Shown here in pieces: positions 1 through 7,367 of a DNA stretch of 11,009 nt (the stretch's first letter is position 1; every line of letters starts with the position of its first letter). The notes under the pieces were generated by a model. It searched no databases, had not been told where the DNA came from, and saw only the letters and a list, made by a program, of their open reading frames with translations. This DNA is from Spirochaetales bacterium (lineage in GTDB: Bacteria > Spirochaetota > Spirochaetia > Sphaerochaetales > Sphaerochaetaceae). Made by a program: the position numbers and the translations under genes. The DNA lies in the NCBI GenBank assembly GCA_022784805.1, contig JALFYG010000134.1:1-11009 (forward strand), read 5' to 3'.

Positions 1-1732
1 TTACAGCAAAGATCTGAGGACCATAGAGAACAACGACTACAGGCTTGCCTGTTGCAATGAGAGCCTCCAACAGTTCTTCCTGAACTCCTGGAAGAGTAAT
101 ATCTGTTCTGTCGATACCTTCTCCACCTGTTACATTGACCCAACCACAGTTTCCACCACATGCATATACTACTACGTCACTCTCTTCTGCAGCCTTCAAA
201 GCCTCAGCAAATCCTGACTTGTCATCATCGTTGATGGCGCAGCCTTGTGCATAGGAGAGAGGGAATCTTTCAGAGAGGACTTCCTTGAGGCTTCTTGCAT
301 CCAAGTTTCTCAAGACGCTTTCCATGTTCTCAAGCTTCTTCAATTCCTCTGCTGTATACATGGTCATCATCTTTGCAAAAGGATTACCACTGTCTTTCTT
401 ATCTTTACTTGCAAGGTCAGCCATACCGCCGATTCCGACGCTTTCTCCCCTGCTTCCAGCTTCCATCATCTCGATATATGCTGGGTATGTATATCCAGAG
501 ATAGGATATCTAAGGGAATCTGCATGAGGACCAATGAGGGCTACTTTTGTCTCTTTCTTCAAAGGAAGAGTGCCGTCGTTTTTCAAAAGAACCAAAGAAT
601 CTGCTGCGATTTTCTCTGAGAGAGCATCTTTTTCCTTTGTTCTGAATGTCTCTGTAATTGCACTTTCATCACAGTATGGATTCTCAAAGAGACCACACTT
701 GAACTTTACATACAATACTCTTCTTACAGATTCATCGATGCATTCTTCTGAAACAAATCCGCTCTTGACGAATTCAGGAAGCTGTCTGAATGCTGCGCCT
801 ACAGGAATCTCTGTATCTGTTCCAGCTTTCTTTGCAATGGCTCCTGCTTCTGCGTAACTTGATCCGATTTTGTAGACATTATATGTTCTCAAAACTGCAG
901 CACCATCTGATGTGACGACACCCTTGAATCCCATTTCATCTCTCAATAATTTACCGATGATATCTGGGTTATCGATGACAGGAAGGCCGTCTATCTCACC
1001 ATAGTTGCACATTACGGCATCCAAGTCCTCTTCCTTCATGGCTGTCTCGAATGGGAGGGCAAAGTCTTCATAAAGTTCTCTATGACCACAGCGGAAGATG
1101 GAGGTATTGAGACCTCCCTGAGTAAAAGCATATCCTAAGAAGTGTTTTGCAATACAGCTTACTTTCTTGCTCTGCATTCCTCCGATATATTCTTTTCCAA
1201 ACTGGGAGACAAGATATGGAGACTCTCCATATGTTTCATATGTTCTTCCCCATCTAGGATCTCTTGCCACGTCGATTACAGGGCTCATGGCAGATGAGAT
1301 TCCAACACTTCTTGATTCTTCACCAATATACTCCGCCATCTCTCTGGCCAGTTCTGGTTCCCAAGTGGAACCAAGGTTTATCTGGGCAGGGAACAAGGAT
1401 CCACCCTTTCCTGGATAACCACAGAGATTCTCACTTTGAAGAGCTACAGGAATACCAAGTCTGGTCTCTTCAACAAAGTAACGCTGTACTTCGTTGGCAA
1501 CCTTTGCTATATACTTTGGATCTGTTATTCCAGCTGTGGAGAACTGAGTGAATCTACCGTGTCCATTAGGAAACTTCTTCTTCAGTTCTTCTTTGCTTAC
1601 TTCTCCGTCTACTATTACAGAAGGAACAAGGTCTCCGCAGAGCTGAGCGACTTTCTCTTCCAGAGTCATTCTGGACAACAAATCTTCTACTCTCTCTTCA
1701 ATTGGAAGTGATGAATCTCTATATTTCTCCAT
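1..1732 (-). CDS. Glycoside hydrolase family 3 beta-glycosidase (3' end outside window)
   Basis: The first 577 residues are visible and the frame is still open at the window edge. GH3 enzymes remove non-reducing beta-linked glucose, xylose or related sugars by a retaining mechanism. The family is shown by EERVEDLLSRMTLEEKVAQL near the N-terminus, RDPRWGR (about 157-163), KHF (K196-H197) and MGFKGVVTSDG, whose D276 fits the catalytic nucleophile. The second alpha/beta domain begins near VALIGPHADS. There is no signal peptide, so the enzyme is probably cytoplasmic and acts on imported oligosaccharide. The ATG at 1732 follows AAGGAG (1739-1744) by 6 nt and lies 26 nt after the pgi stop, as the last visible gene of the sulfatase operon. 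The IGPHADSLRYPISGYTYPA stretch recalls beta-xylosidase/beta-glucosidase branches of GH3, but substrate cannot be fixed from sequence alone. The C-terminal fibronectin-like domain, if present, is outside the window. Confidence 0.95.
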   Translation of the reverse strand, partial: MEKYRDSSLPIEERVEDLLSRMTLEEKVAQLCGDLVPSVIVDGEVSKEELKKKFPNGHGRFTQFSTAGITDPKYIAKVANEVQRYFVEETRLGIPVALQSENLCGYPGKGGSLFPAQINLGSTWEPELAREMAEYIGEESRSVGISSAMSPVIDVARDPRWGRTYETYGESPYLVSQFGKEYIGGMQSKKVSCIAKHFLGYAFTQGGLNTSIFRCGHRELYEDFALPFETAMKEEDLDAVMCNYGEIDGLPVIDNPDIIGKLLRDEMGFKGVVTSDGAAVLRTYNVYKIGSSYAEAGAIAKKAGTDTEIPVGAAFRQLPEFVKSGFVSEECIDESVRRVLYVKFKCGLFENPYCDESAITETFRTKEKDALSEKIAADSLVLLKNDGTLPLKKETKVALIGPHADSLRYPISGYTYPAYIEMMEAGSRGESVGIGGMADLASKDKKDSGNPFAKMMTMYTAEELKKLENMESVLRNLDARSLKEVLSERFPLSYAQGCAINDDDKSGFAEALKAAEESDVVVYACGGNCGWVNVTGGEGIDRTDITLPGVQEELLEALIATGKPVVVVLYGPQIFAV

Positions 1733-1758
1733 TTTAATCTCCTTTCTATGTTAATTCT

Positions 1759-3018
1759 TTACTTTCCAAGAAGTTGGAACATATCACACTTATAAGCTTC
1801 GACACCATTCTGGTCGAATGGATTTACTCCTGTTATGTTGCATGATACGTAGCATGCAAACTGGAAGAAGTAGAAAAGTGATCCATAAGCTTCTTCATCT
1901 AATTTTTCTATATCCAACACAAGACAAGGGAATCTTCTTGAGTGGGCCTTGAGTGTTGCCTTATATGCAGCCTTATTGATGTCCCGGAAATCTTTTCCAT
2001 TCAGATAGCTGAAGCCATCATCTACGTCATCATCATGAAGGACATAGGAAGCATCTGGTGTCTCGATATTCAGGAAAGTCTCAAAGAGCATCGGGCTTCC
2101 ATCCTGAACAAACTGGCCAAGGGAATGAAGATCTTCTGAGTAAGAAGTATCCATTGGCAACAATCCCTTGTTGTCTTTGCCTTCACTCTCTCCAAAGAGC
2201 TGTTTCCACCACTTGGCGAATCTAAAGAATCGTGGTTCGAAGTAAGAAAGAAGTTCTACGCTCTTTCCATTTTTATAAAGTTCTGTTCTTGCTGTAGCAT
2301 ATCTCAGGGCGATGTTTGAAGTTGAGAAATCGCTCTTCAGCTTCTTCTCCATATTCTCGGCTCCCTTAGCCATTGCCCTTATATCCAAGCCTGCAACAGC
2401 AAGTGGGAAGAGACCTATTGGAGAGAGAGCTGTGTATCTTCCTCCGATATCAGAAGGGAATGGAAGGAGATTGTATCCCTTCTCCTGAGCCATCTTCCAT
2501 GACTTGGTATCCTCTGTGAAGGTTACGATTACATGGGAGGCATAGTCTTCTTTATATCTTTCTCTGAGAACATCTCTTATTACTCTGAATGCAATACCAG
2601 GCTCCAAAGTCTCAAAGTTCTTTGCAATACAATCAACCCAGATGTTTTTCTTGTTCTCAAGGGAAGAGAGAACCTTGGACACGGAATCGGGACTGATGGT
2701 ATTTCCAGCCCAGATAATCTCCACGTTGCTCTTTCCACTAAGGCCCTCATAAACAGCTCTTGCAGCCTGGTTGGAGCCGCCGATTCCAATTACCACTAGA
2801 CAATCAGCTTCATTTTGTACTTTTGCAGCAAGTGCTTCATATTTTTCCAGCCACTCTTCTCCTGCCCACTTTGATACTTTGTGCCAGCCAAGAGATGATT
2901 TATATCTCTCTTCTCCCTTTATGGCAGTCTCCAACATAGGCAGGTTTTTCTCGACTCTTTCTTCAAAAGAAGAGAAAACGCCTATTTCGTCAACAAAAGA
3001 AAACTTGATGTCAGACAT
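1759..3018 (-). CDS. pgi: Glucose-6-phosphate isomerase, short Bacillus-type
   Basis: Interconverts glucose 6-phosphate and fructose 6-phosphate in the cytoplasm. The 419-residue protein is much shorter than the roughly 550-residue enterobacterial enzyme and resembles the shorter Bacillus/Thermotoga type. Visible landmarks are VVIGIGGSNQAA (GIGGS, residues 78-82), the family signature DIGGRYTALSP (190-200), HSLGQFVQDG (298-307), KAHSRR with H359, and the C-terminal NPFDQNGVEAYK ending in catalytic K410. The open frame continues 20 codons further upstream to 3078. I place the start at 3018 because AAGGAG (3026-3031) sits 7 nt before this ATG, and the extra codons would run inside the esterase gene. 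Only one base separates the esterase stop (3020) from this ATG, implying coupled translation. Its place in a glycan-degrading operon suggests it channels released sugar into glycolysis. The position I recall as the glutamate of a VQEG motif in Bacillus enzymes is Asp (D306). Confidence 0.93.
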   Translation of the reverse strand: MSDIKFSFVDEIGVFSSFEERVEKNLPMLETAIKGEERYKSSLGWHKVSKWAGEEWLEKYEALAAKVQNEADCLVVIGIGGSNQAARAVYEGLSGKSNVEIIWAGNTISPDSVSKVLSSLENKKNIWVDCIAKNFETLEPGIAFRVIRDVLRERYKEDYASHVIVTFTEDTKSWKMAQEKGYNLLPFPSDIGGRYTALSPIGLFPLAVAGLDIRAMAKGAENMEKKLKSDFSTSNIALRYATARTELYKNGKSVELLSYFEPRFFRFAKWWKQLFGESEGKDNKGLLPMDTSYSEDLHSLGQFVQDGSPMLFETFLNIETPDASYVLHDDDVDDGFSYLNGKDFRDINKAAYKATLKAHSRRFPCLVLDIEKLDEEAYGSLFYFFQFACYVSCNITGVNPFDQNGVEAYKCDMFQLLGK

Positions 3019-3019
3019 G

Positions 3020-3904
3020 TTATTTCTCCTTATTCTCACTAAACGAAGAGATGATAAATCCAATTGTCTCTTCAACATATTTCATATTCTCAGGCACATC
3101 TGCATTTAAAAATGCATGCCAGAGATCCTTATCTACACTATAGCTATAGTCGACTTTATCTCTTTCAAAAACCTCAGCCAGTTTGTCAGAGTGGCCTTTT
3201 AGTATCTCTTTCTCCGAAGCAAAGAGCTTTACTTTAGGAAAGAGAAAGTAATCACCCAGAATAGGATAGGCATATGGGTCGTCGTAATCCGCAGTTGAGA
3301 AATATGGATTATCCTCTTCTCCATTCCAATCCAATATCGCATCATTCTCTATCTCATGCTCAGTGGGTATTATTCCTCTTCCGACATATGGAGAAGAGAG
3401 AACAATGGAGGAAGGGAGAGGAATACCATGGTCCCTGGCATAGAGAGATACTGAAAGAGCAATGGTGGCACCAGCAGATGTACCGATAAAAGTAGATAGT
3501 TCCGGTTTCACTCCATTTCTCATTAAGCTACGCCACACGGAAAGGGAGTCCATGAAAGCAACTGGGTATGTATACTCTGGGGCCAATCTATAGTTGATTC
3601 CATAGATAGTCTGCCCCGTAACCTTGGCTATCTCCATACAGAGCCAATAGCCATTAGATGCAAAGCCATTTCTAAAGCCCCCGCCATGGATATAAATAAG
3701 AGCAGATTCTTCTTTCGAGTTAGGAAGAGTTATCTTCTCCACTTCCACGTCAGCCACATTAAAGACTTCTTTCTTTGCGTCTGGAGGAAGAGTAATTGCT
3801 CTATTTTTCTGAAACTCACGCATCTCAGAAAGAGAAGAATGCTTTCTCTTTTCCTTGATGAATCTTAGTCTCTTCTCCATTTCAAGAGCTTTCTCTCCAA
3901 GCAT
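3020..3904 (-). CDS. Alpha/beta-hydrolase fold-3 esterase (acetyl-esterase-like)
   Basis: A 294-residue cytoplasmic hydrolase of the hormone-sensitive-lipase/acetyl-esterase type. The oxyanion-hole motif HGGG is at 73-76, and the nucleophile elbow GTSAG puts Ser at 143. NYRLAPEYTYPVA (104-116) is typical of the family. The acid is probably E233 in ASEKEIL, where many relatives have Asp, and the histidine is H263 in WHAF. No signal peptide or membrane segment is seen. It starts 2 nt after the sulfatase stop and ends 1 nt before pgi, so it is a firm member of the operon. By context it may remove acetyl or other acyl groups from a sugar before or after desulfation; this is inference, and the natural substrate is unknown. 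The start is not certain: ATG 3904 has GGAGG about 14 nt upstream, and an in-frame ATG at codon 9 is also possible. Confidence 0.9.
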   Translation of the reverse strand: MLGEKALEMEKRLRFIKEKRKHSSLSEMREFQKNRAITLPPDAKKEVFNVADVEVEKITLPNSKEESALIYIHGGGFRNGFASNGYWLCMEIAKVTGQTIYGINYRLAPEYTYPVAFMDSLSVWRSLMRNGVKPELSTFIGTSAGATIALSVSLYARDHGIPLPSSIVLSSPYVGRGIIPTEHEIENDAILDWNGEEDNPYFSTADYDDPYAYPILGDYFLFPKVKLFASEKEILKGHSDKLAEVFERDKVDYSYSVDKDLWHAFLNADVPENMKYVEETIGFIISSFSENKEK

Positions 3905-3906
3905 AC

Positions 3907-5382
3907 TCAGTTACCCTTTCCTCCCATCTTTCCTGTCTTCCAAGGATTCGGGATATTTCTGTAGTTAGTAGCCTCGTTGCCTACAGTCCTCATTTTCTCA
4001 AAGAAGGCCTCTCTGCAGTCAGATATTCTCTTGTCGTATGCTTCAGTGTGATATTTCTCGAGAAGAGGATCCTTATATTTCTCCATATAAGAATTCAAGA
4101 CATTTCTCATCTTATCCACTTCATCTTTGTACTCAGGATCATCGATCAAATTACAGAGAGCATCAGGATCCTTCTCAAAGTCATAGAACTCCTCAGGTAC
4201 TCTATACTGGAAGAAGTTGACCCTGTCATTAATCTCTTTGTTTTCTTCACCTGCCTTTACCATTGCCTTGAAGGTCAAACCAGACTGGGCTTCATTCTTG
4301 AAGACTTTTTCACCGTCAGACCAAGAGTTGAAGATATATCCGAATCTCTTATTCTGGACACATCTCATTGGGAAGGCATTGAAAGCGGAAGTAAGATTAA
4401 ACTGTGTATATATATACTCGTCCCTATCCTCCTGTTTCTCGCCCTTCAACAGCCCCAAGTAGCTCTTACCGTCTGTTTCCATCTTATCTTCCAGACCGCA
4501 TGCTTCAAGGATTGTGGCGGTAAAGTCTACACCGGCGATTAAGTCTTCATTGTTTCTGGTGTTAGGAGTAATGTGTCCAGGCCACTTTGCAATAAATGGT
4601 GTCTTTGTGGAGTTAAGATAACAGTTAGCCTTTGCAAATGGGAAAGCCATTCCATTATCTGACATGAAGATGACAAGGGTATTGTCTTCCAGTCCTGCTT
4701 CCTTGAGGGAATCTAAGACTGCTCCCATAGATTGGTCCCCCCTATGGACAGAAGAATAGTACTGAGCCAGTTCTTTTCTTACATCAGGAAGATCAGGCAA
4801 GAATCCAGGCACCCATGCTTCTTCGCTCTTATAGAATCTATCTGCATAGATATGATAGCCATAAAATTTGTTGACTTCATCATCAGAGCCGGCAAATGGT
4901 CTATGTGGGTCATGAGTGTTTGCCATCAGGAAGAATGGTTTACCAGACTCTTTTGCAAGACCAAAGAACTCCTTGGATCTTCTTCTATAGAGGTCAGGAC
5001 TTCTTCCGTAGTTTGACTCAGGTTCCATCATTCTTGAAGCGTAGTCCCAAGCAAACTTATCCATTGGAACAGCATGCTTAAGCTTTCCGATAATTCCATT
5101 GAAGTAACCGTTTTCCTTCAGTGTCTCTGTCAGAGTCGGAATATCATCACTGATAGGCATGAAACCTGGAGCGCCATTCTTATGAGGATAGAGTCCTGTA
5201 AGAAGACACTCTCTCGATGGCTGACATACAGCAATTGTGACATGGGCGTTATCAAAGCAAACACCCTCACTAGCAAGATTATCCAAGTTTGGTGTGATAT
5301 CATCTACAGGGCATCCAAAGCAGCCTATAGAGTTGTAGTTAAGGTCATCTGCCATTAGAAGAAGAACATTTGGTCTTGTCAC
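3907..5382 (-). CDS. Type I sulfatase, Cys-type (heparan N-sulfatase-like branch), cytoplasmic
   Basis: Hydrolyses sulfate esters or sulfamates. The 491-residue protein has the metal-binding ADD (11-13) and the maturation motif CQPSR, whose C53 would be converted to formylglycine. It also has GKLKH (K100, H103), NTHDPHRPF (H157, D158, H160) and SDNG (241-244) followed by AKANCY. HDPHRPF together with the SDNG..AKAN region resembles the N-sulfoglucosamine sulfohydrolase branch (S1_8-like); this subfamily call is from memory of motifs. There is no signal peptide, so it should act on imported, still sulfated sugar. The Cys-type motif needs an anaerobic sulfatase-maturating radical-SAM enzyme or FGE, neither of which is encoded here. 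The start is GTG at 5382, 6 nt after AAGGAG (5389-5394). The ATG at 5384 is out of frame and stops immediately (ATGTGA). First gene of the operon, directly under the promoter and palindrome at 5404-5452. Confidence 0.94.
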   Translation of the reverse strand: MTRPNVLLLMADDLNYNSIGCFGCPVDDITPNLDNLASEGVCFDNAHVTIAVCQPSRECLLTGLYPHKNGAPGFMPISDDIPTLTETLKENGYFNGIIGKLKHAVPMDKFAWDYASRMMEPESNYGRSPDLYRRRSKEFFGLAKESGKPFFLMANTHDPHRPFAGSDDEVNKFYGYHIYADRFYKSEEAWVPGFLPDLPDVRKELAQYYSSVHRGDQSMGAVLDSLKEAGLEDNTLVIFMSDNGMAFPFAKANCYLNSTKTPFIAKWPGHITPNTRNNEDLIAGVDFTATILEACGLEDKMETDGKSYLGLLKGEKQEDRDEYIYTQFNLTSAFNAFPMRCVQNKRFGYIFNSWSDGEKVFKNEAQSGLTFKAMVKAGEENKEINDRVNFFQYRVPEEFYDFEKDPDALCNLIDDPEYKDEVDKMRNVLNSYMEKYKDPLLEKYHTEAYDKRISDCREAFFEKMRTVGNEATNYRNIPNPWKTGKMGGKGN

Positions 5383-5403
5383 ATTAGTCTCCTTTTTAAA
5401 CCA

Positions 5404-5424
5404 TTAATTAAATGATTTAATAAA
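5404..5424. promoter_or_regulatory. 21-bp AT-rich palindrome, candidate repressor operator
   Basis: The arms TTAATTAAAT and ATTTAATAAA flank a central G at 5414. The inner seven pairs are perfect, and 9 of 10 pairs match overall. It begins at the base next to the -10 box (5425-5430) and covers the expected transcription start, a classic position for repression. ROK repressors such as NagC and Mlc bind AT-rich palindromes of about this size, and a ROK gene is the next regulator upstream. The assignment to that protein is inference. Confidence 0.6.
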
Positions 5425-5452
5425 AGCATAACCTATATTAATGGGATTTCAA
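5425..5452 (-). promoter_or_regulatory. Predicted sigma-70-type promoter of the sulfatase operon
   Basis: On the minus strand, TTGAAA (5447-5452) and TATGCT (5425-5430) are separated by 16 bp. The -35 matches 5 of 6 consensus bases and the -10 matches 4 of 6. The stretch just upstream (5453-5480) is very rich in A and T runs and could act as an UP element. The mRNA would start near 5418 and drive sulfatase, esterase, pgi and GH3. Confidence 0.55.
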
Positions 5453-5508
5453 GTCTTTTTTTACAAATTTTATAAAAATATTCCCAAGTATTTCCCTTCC
5501 TCTTTATA

Positions 5509-5529
5509 ATTTCTTTTAAGAAAAGAAAT
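5509..5529. repeat. Perfect 9-bp inverted repeat with 3-nt loop
   Basis: Arms ATTTCTTTT (5509-5517) and AAAAGAAAT (5521-5529) are exact reverse complements around AAG. It lies 3 nt past the stop of the small membrane protein. As minus-strand RNA it could fold into a weak A/U hairpin, but no T run follows, so it is a poor intrinsic terminator. It may instead be a protein-binding site in the sulfatase upstream region or a 3'-end-protecting hairpin. Confidence 0.45.
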
Positions 5530-5532
5530 AAA

Positions 5533-6027
5533 TCAGATATCAAGCATTCCGATGTTATATTTCTCAACAGGATTGGAATAGAACCACTGTAGGTCCATAA
5601 GCCTATCTTTTGTAAACTTAAGGTAGATCTTGTCTTTTGGAGGCCATTTCAGCATCATGTCGAATCTCTTTTCATCGTCTAGCTTCTCTAGAGAGAATAT
5701 CAGATAGAGGGTTCCACACTTTTTCGTGTTATTTCTATTTAAGACCTTTGATCCTATTACATCCACTTCCGCCATATTCTTCCATGAGATAAACCTTCTT
5801 TTTATACCAAGAAATGAAAGGGAGACACCATCCTTACCTACCTTAACCACAGAACCATAGCGGAAGGCTATCAAAAAGAAAGGAAGAGAAATAAGAGCAA
5901 ACACTACAGCAGACCCATATCTTTCGATGGTGACAAGTGCTATAGAAACAGCAACCAAAAGAACAATATAGACAACTGCGAACACAAACATCGAATTATT
6001 TACAAGGTATTTCTTTTCCTTTCCCAT
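5533..6027 (-). CDS. Small membrane protein with two N-terminal helices and a PH-like domain
   Basis: Function unknown. The 164-residue protein has a basic N-terminus (GKEKKY), then two hydrophobic helices (about residues 12-32 and 39-56), then a soluble part. The stretch VVKVGKDGVSLSFLGIKRR followed by FISWKNMAEVDVI fits the first strands of a bacterial Pleckstrin-homology-like domain (bPH/YdbT-like), and a C-terminal helix is predicted near KFTKDRLMDLQWF. These domains usually sit on the cytoplasmic face of the membrane, and their ligands are mostly unknown. I prefer ATG 6027, with GGAG (6033-6036) 5 nt upstream. A GTG two codons earlier (6033) would overlap the ROK stop as GTGA. Either way translation is coupled to the ROK repressor, suggesting a joint role, but nothing in the sequence names it. 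Confidence 0.75.
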   Translation of the reverse strand: MGKEKKYLVNNSMFVFAVVYIVLLVAVSIALVTIERYGSAVVFALISLPFFLIAFRYGSVVKVGKDGVSLSFLGIKRRFISWKNMAEVDVIGSKVLNRNNTKKCGTLYLIFSLEKLDDEKRFDMMLKWPPKDKIYLKFTKDRLMDLQWFYSNPVEKYNIGMLDI

Positions 6028-6029
6028 AA

Positions 6030-7256
6030 TCACTCCAAAAACAATTCCAAATCTCTCTTTATGGCAATGGCAGAAGCCCCGATGGCTCCGCTGAAGTCAT
6101 CACTCTTCTTAAAATGCAGCTTCAAATCCTGGAAAGTTCCCCTATAGAGATTCTTGTAGACAGTATCGAGAAGTATCTTTCTATACTCTTCCTTGTCAAA
6201 GATTTTTCCTTCTATCACCATACGTTCAGGTTTAACGAAGTTCTCTATGTTTGCTATGGCAAGTCCCAGATATCTGGTGGCCTTAAAGAGAATTTCCTTG
6301 ATTCCTTCATCCCCTTTTTCTCCCGCTTCTATCACATCATAGATGACGAGAGACTTTTTCTTCTCATAAATCGAAGCAAGGTATGGAGCCTTTCCTTTTT
6401 CGATGGCTCCCAAGGATTTATCCAGAATAGTCTTCTCACTTGAATATGCCTCAAGGCACCCTCTGTTACCACAACTGCAAGGCTCTCCGTCAATCTGCAT
6501 GATCATGTGCCCCACTTCTCCGTCTCCTGTCACATGCCCAAAGTGAGCCTTGACATTATTGAGGAGAGGGCATCCTATACCTGCAGAAACAAACATATAT
6601 GCCATGGAGTCTGCGTCTTCCAATACCTTTCCATCAAACATCACAAGAGCGAAGGCTCTGGCAATAGTGTTGTTTTCGACGCTGACAATACCTTTAAAGC
6701 CAGAGAGGGATACAAAGTCATCTTTGATGTTCTTGTCCTTCCACTTATAGCCCGGGTGAATTATTAGTTTTCCTTCATCCTTGTCTACGATGCCAGGAAT
6801 TGTAATACCTACACCGTCGATATCATCCCAAGTGAGACCAGAGGATTCAAGAAGGGAAATGGAAAGGGATGCAGCACTTTTGATAGACGATTCATAGTCG
6901 CTATAAGGATGGTCGTCACGCATTGATACAATGACATTTCCTCTTGCATCTACTATGACTCCATTTCTTACAGTTCCCCTGATCTCGATGCCCATGATTC
7001 TTCTGGAGTCTTCATTAATGTCCACAAGCATAGTTCTTCTACCAAGACTCTTTACGCTGTGGTCCTGCTCCACTTCCTTCAATAGGCCGTTCTTTATCAT
7101 GGAGCTGACGCTTGTGGTGATGGTTGGAAGAGTAAGGCCCAACCTGTCTGCAATTTCAATTCTGGAAATTGGGCCGAACTTATAAACAATTTCTTTAATA
7201 GAAAACTGATTCTGTACTTTGACTCTCGGAAGATTGTTTCCTATGGAACTCTCCAT
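6030..7256 (-). CDS. ROK-family transcriptional repressor (NagC/XylR type)
   Basis: A 408-residue sugar-responsive DNA-binding protein. Residues 16-60 form a winged helix-turn-helix (FSIKEIVYKFGPISRIEIADRLG region, with LPTITTSVSSMI as recognition helix), followed by the basic wing SLGRRT. The ROK sugar-kinase-like fold follows from about 86, with GITIPGIVD (150-158), the sugar-binding E247/H250 in GEVGH, and the zinc motif CSCGNRGC (C260, C262, C267). The acidic ENDA motif of active ROK kinases is ENNT here (194-197), and the phosphate loop reads SAGIGCP, so it is very probably a regulator without kinase activity. ATG 7256 has only a weak AGGG about 11 nt upstream. Its gene precedes the PH-like gene with a 3-4 nt junction. 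By position it is the best candidate to control the sulfatase operon and possibly its own promoter; the inducer would be a substrate-derived sugar or sugar phosphate. Confidence 0.92.
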   Translation of the reverse strand: MESSIGNNLPRVKVQNQFSIKEIVYKFGPISRIEIADRLGLTLPTITTSVSSMIKNGLLKEVEQDHSVKSLGRRTMLVDINEDSRRIMGIEIRGTVRNGVIVDARGNVIVSMRDDHPYSDYESSIKSAASLSISLLESSGLTWDDIDGVGITIPGIVDKDEGKLIIHPGYKWKDKNIKDDFVSLSGFKGIVSVENNTIARAFALVMFDGKVLEDADSMAYMFVSAGIGCPLLNNVKAHFGHVTGDGEVGHMIMQIDGEPCSCGNRGCLEAYSSEKTILDKSLGAIEKGKAPYLASIYEKKKSLVIYDVIEAGEKGDEGIKEILFKATRYLGLAIANIENFVKPERMVIEGKIFDKEEYRKILLDTVYKNLYRGTFQDLKLHFKKSDDFSGAIGASAIAIKRDLELFLE

Positions 7257-7296
7257 TCGCTATATCCCTTTGGCAATAATTAGTTTCAATAATGGA

Positions 7297-7328
7297 ATTA
7301 TATATGCCATTTCGGAATATATCATCAA
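7297..7328 (-). promoter_or_regulatory. Possible promoter of the ROK/PH-like operon
   Basis: On the minus strand a perfect TATAAT lies at 7297-7302, about 40 nt before the ROK ATG. The best -35 is TTGATG at 7323-7328, but the 20-bp spacer is longer than ideal. The -10 is persuasive and the -35 is weak, so it may need an activator or lie elsewhere. No convincing terminator separates this from the response-regulator stop at 7368, so read-through from the kinase operon is possible. Confidence 0.4.
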
Positions 7329-7349
7329 TTAATTTTTTTATTTAATGAA
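7329..7349. promoter_or_regulatory. AT-rich site resembling the sulfatase-operon palindrome
   Basis: Aligned base by base with 5404-5424, this site has 16 of 21 identical positions, including the whole left TTAATT and the right ATTTAAT. Its own dyad symmetry is only 7 of 10 pairs. It abuts the possible -35 of the ROK gene. It could be an autoregulatory operator, but both sequences are so AT-rich that chance similarity is a real alternative. Confidence 0.3.
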
Positions 7350-7367
7350 GTCAAAAGTGGGAGTCTA

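Noticed and set aside
245..619. 124-codon plus-strand open frame opposite the GH3 gene
   Set aside because: The minus strand encodes conserved GH3 sequence across this whole stretch; the plus frame has low-complexity, cysteine/phenylalanine-rich composition.
3019..3078. Longer pgi start at 3078 adding 20 residues
   Set aside because: The extension is basic, unlike PGI N-termini, lies inside the esterase gene, and lacks the good AAGGAG spacing seen for ATG 3018.
4048..4542. 164-codon plus-strand open frame opposite the sulfatase
   Set aside because: Antisense shadow of conserved sulfatase sequence, with no domain or start signal.
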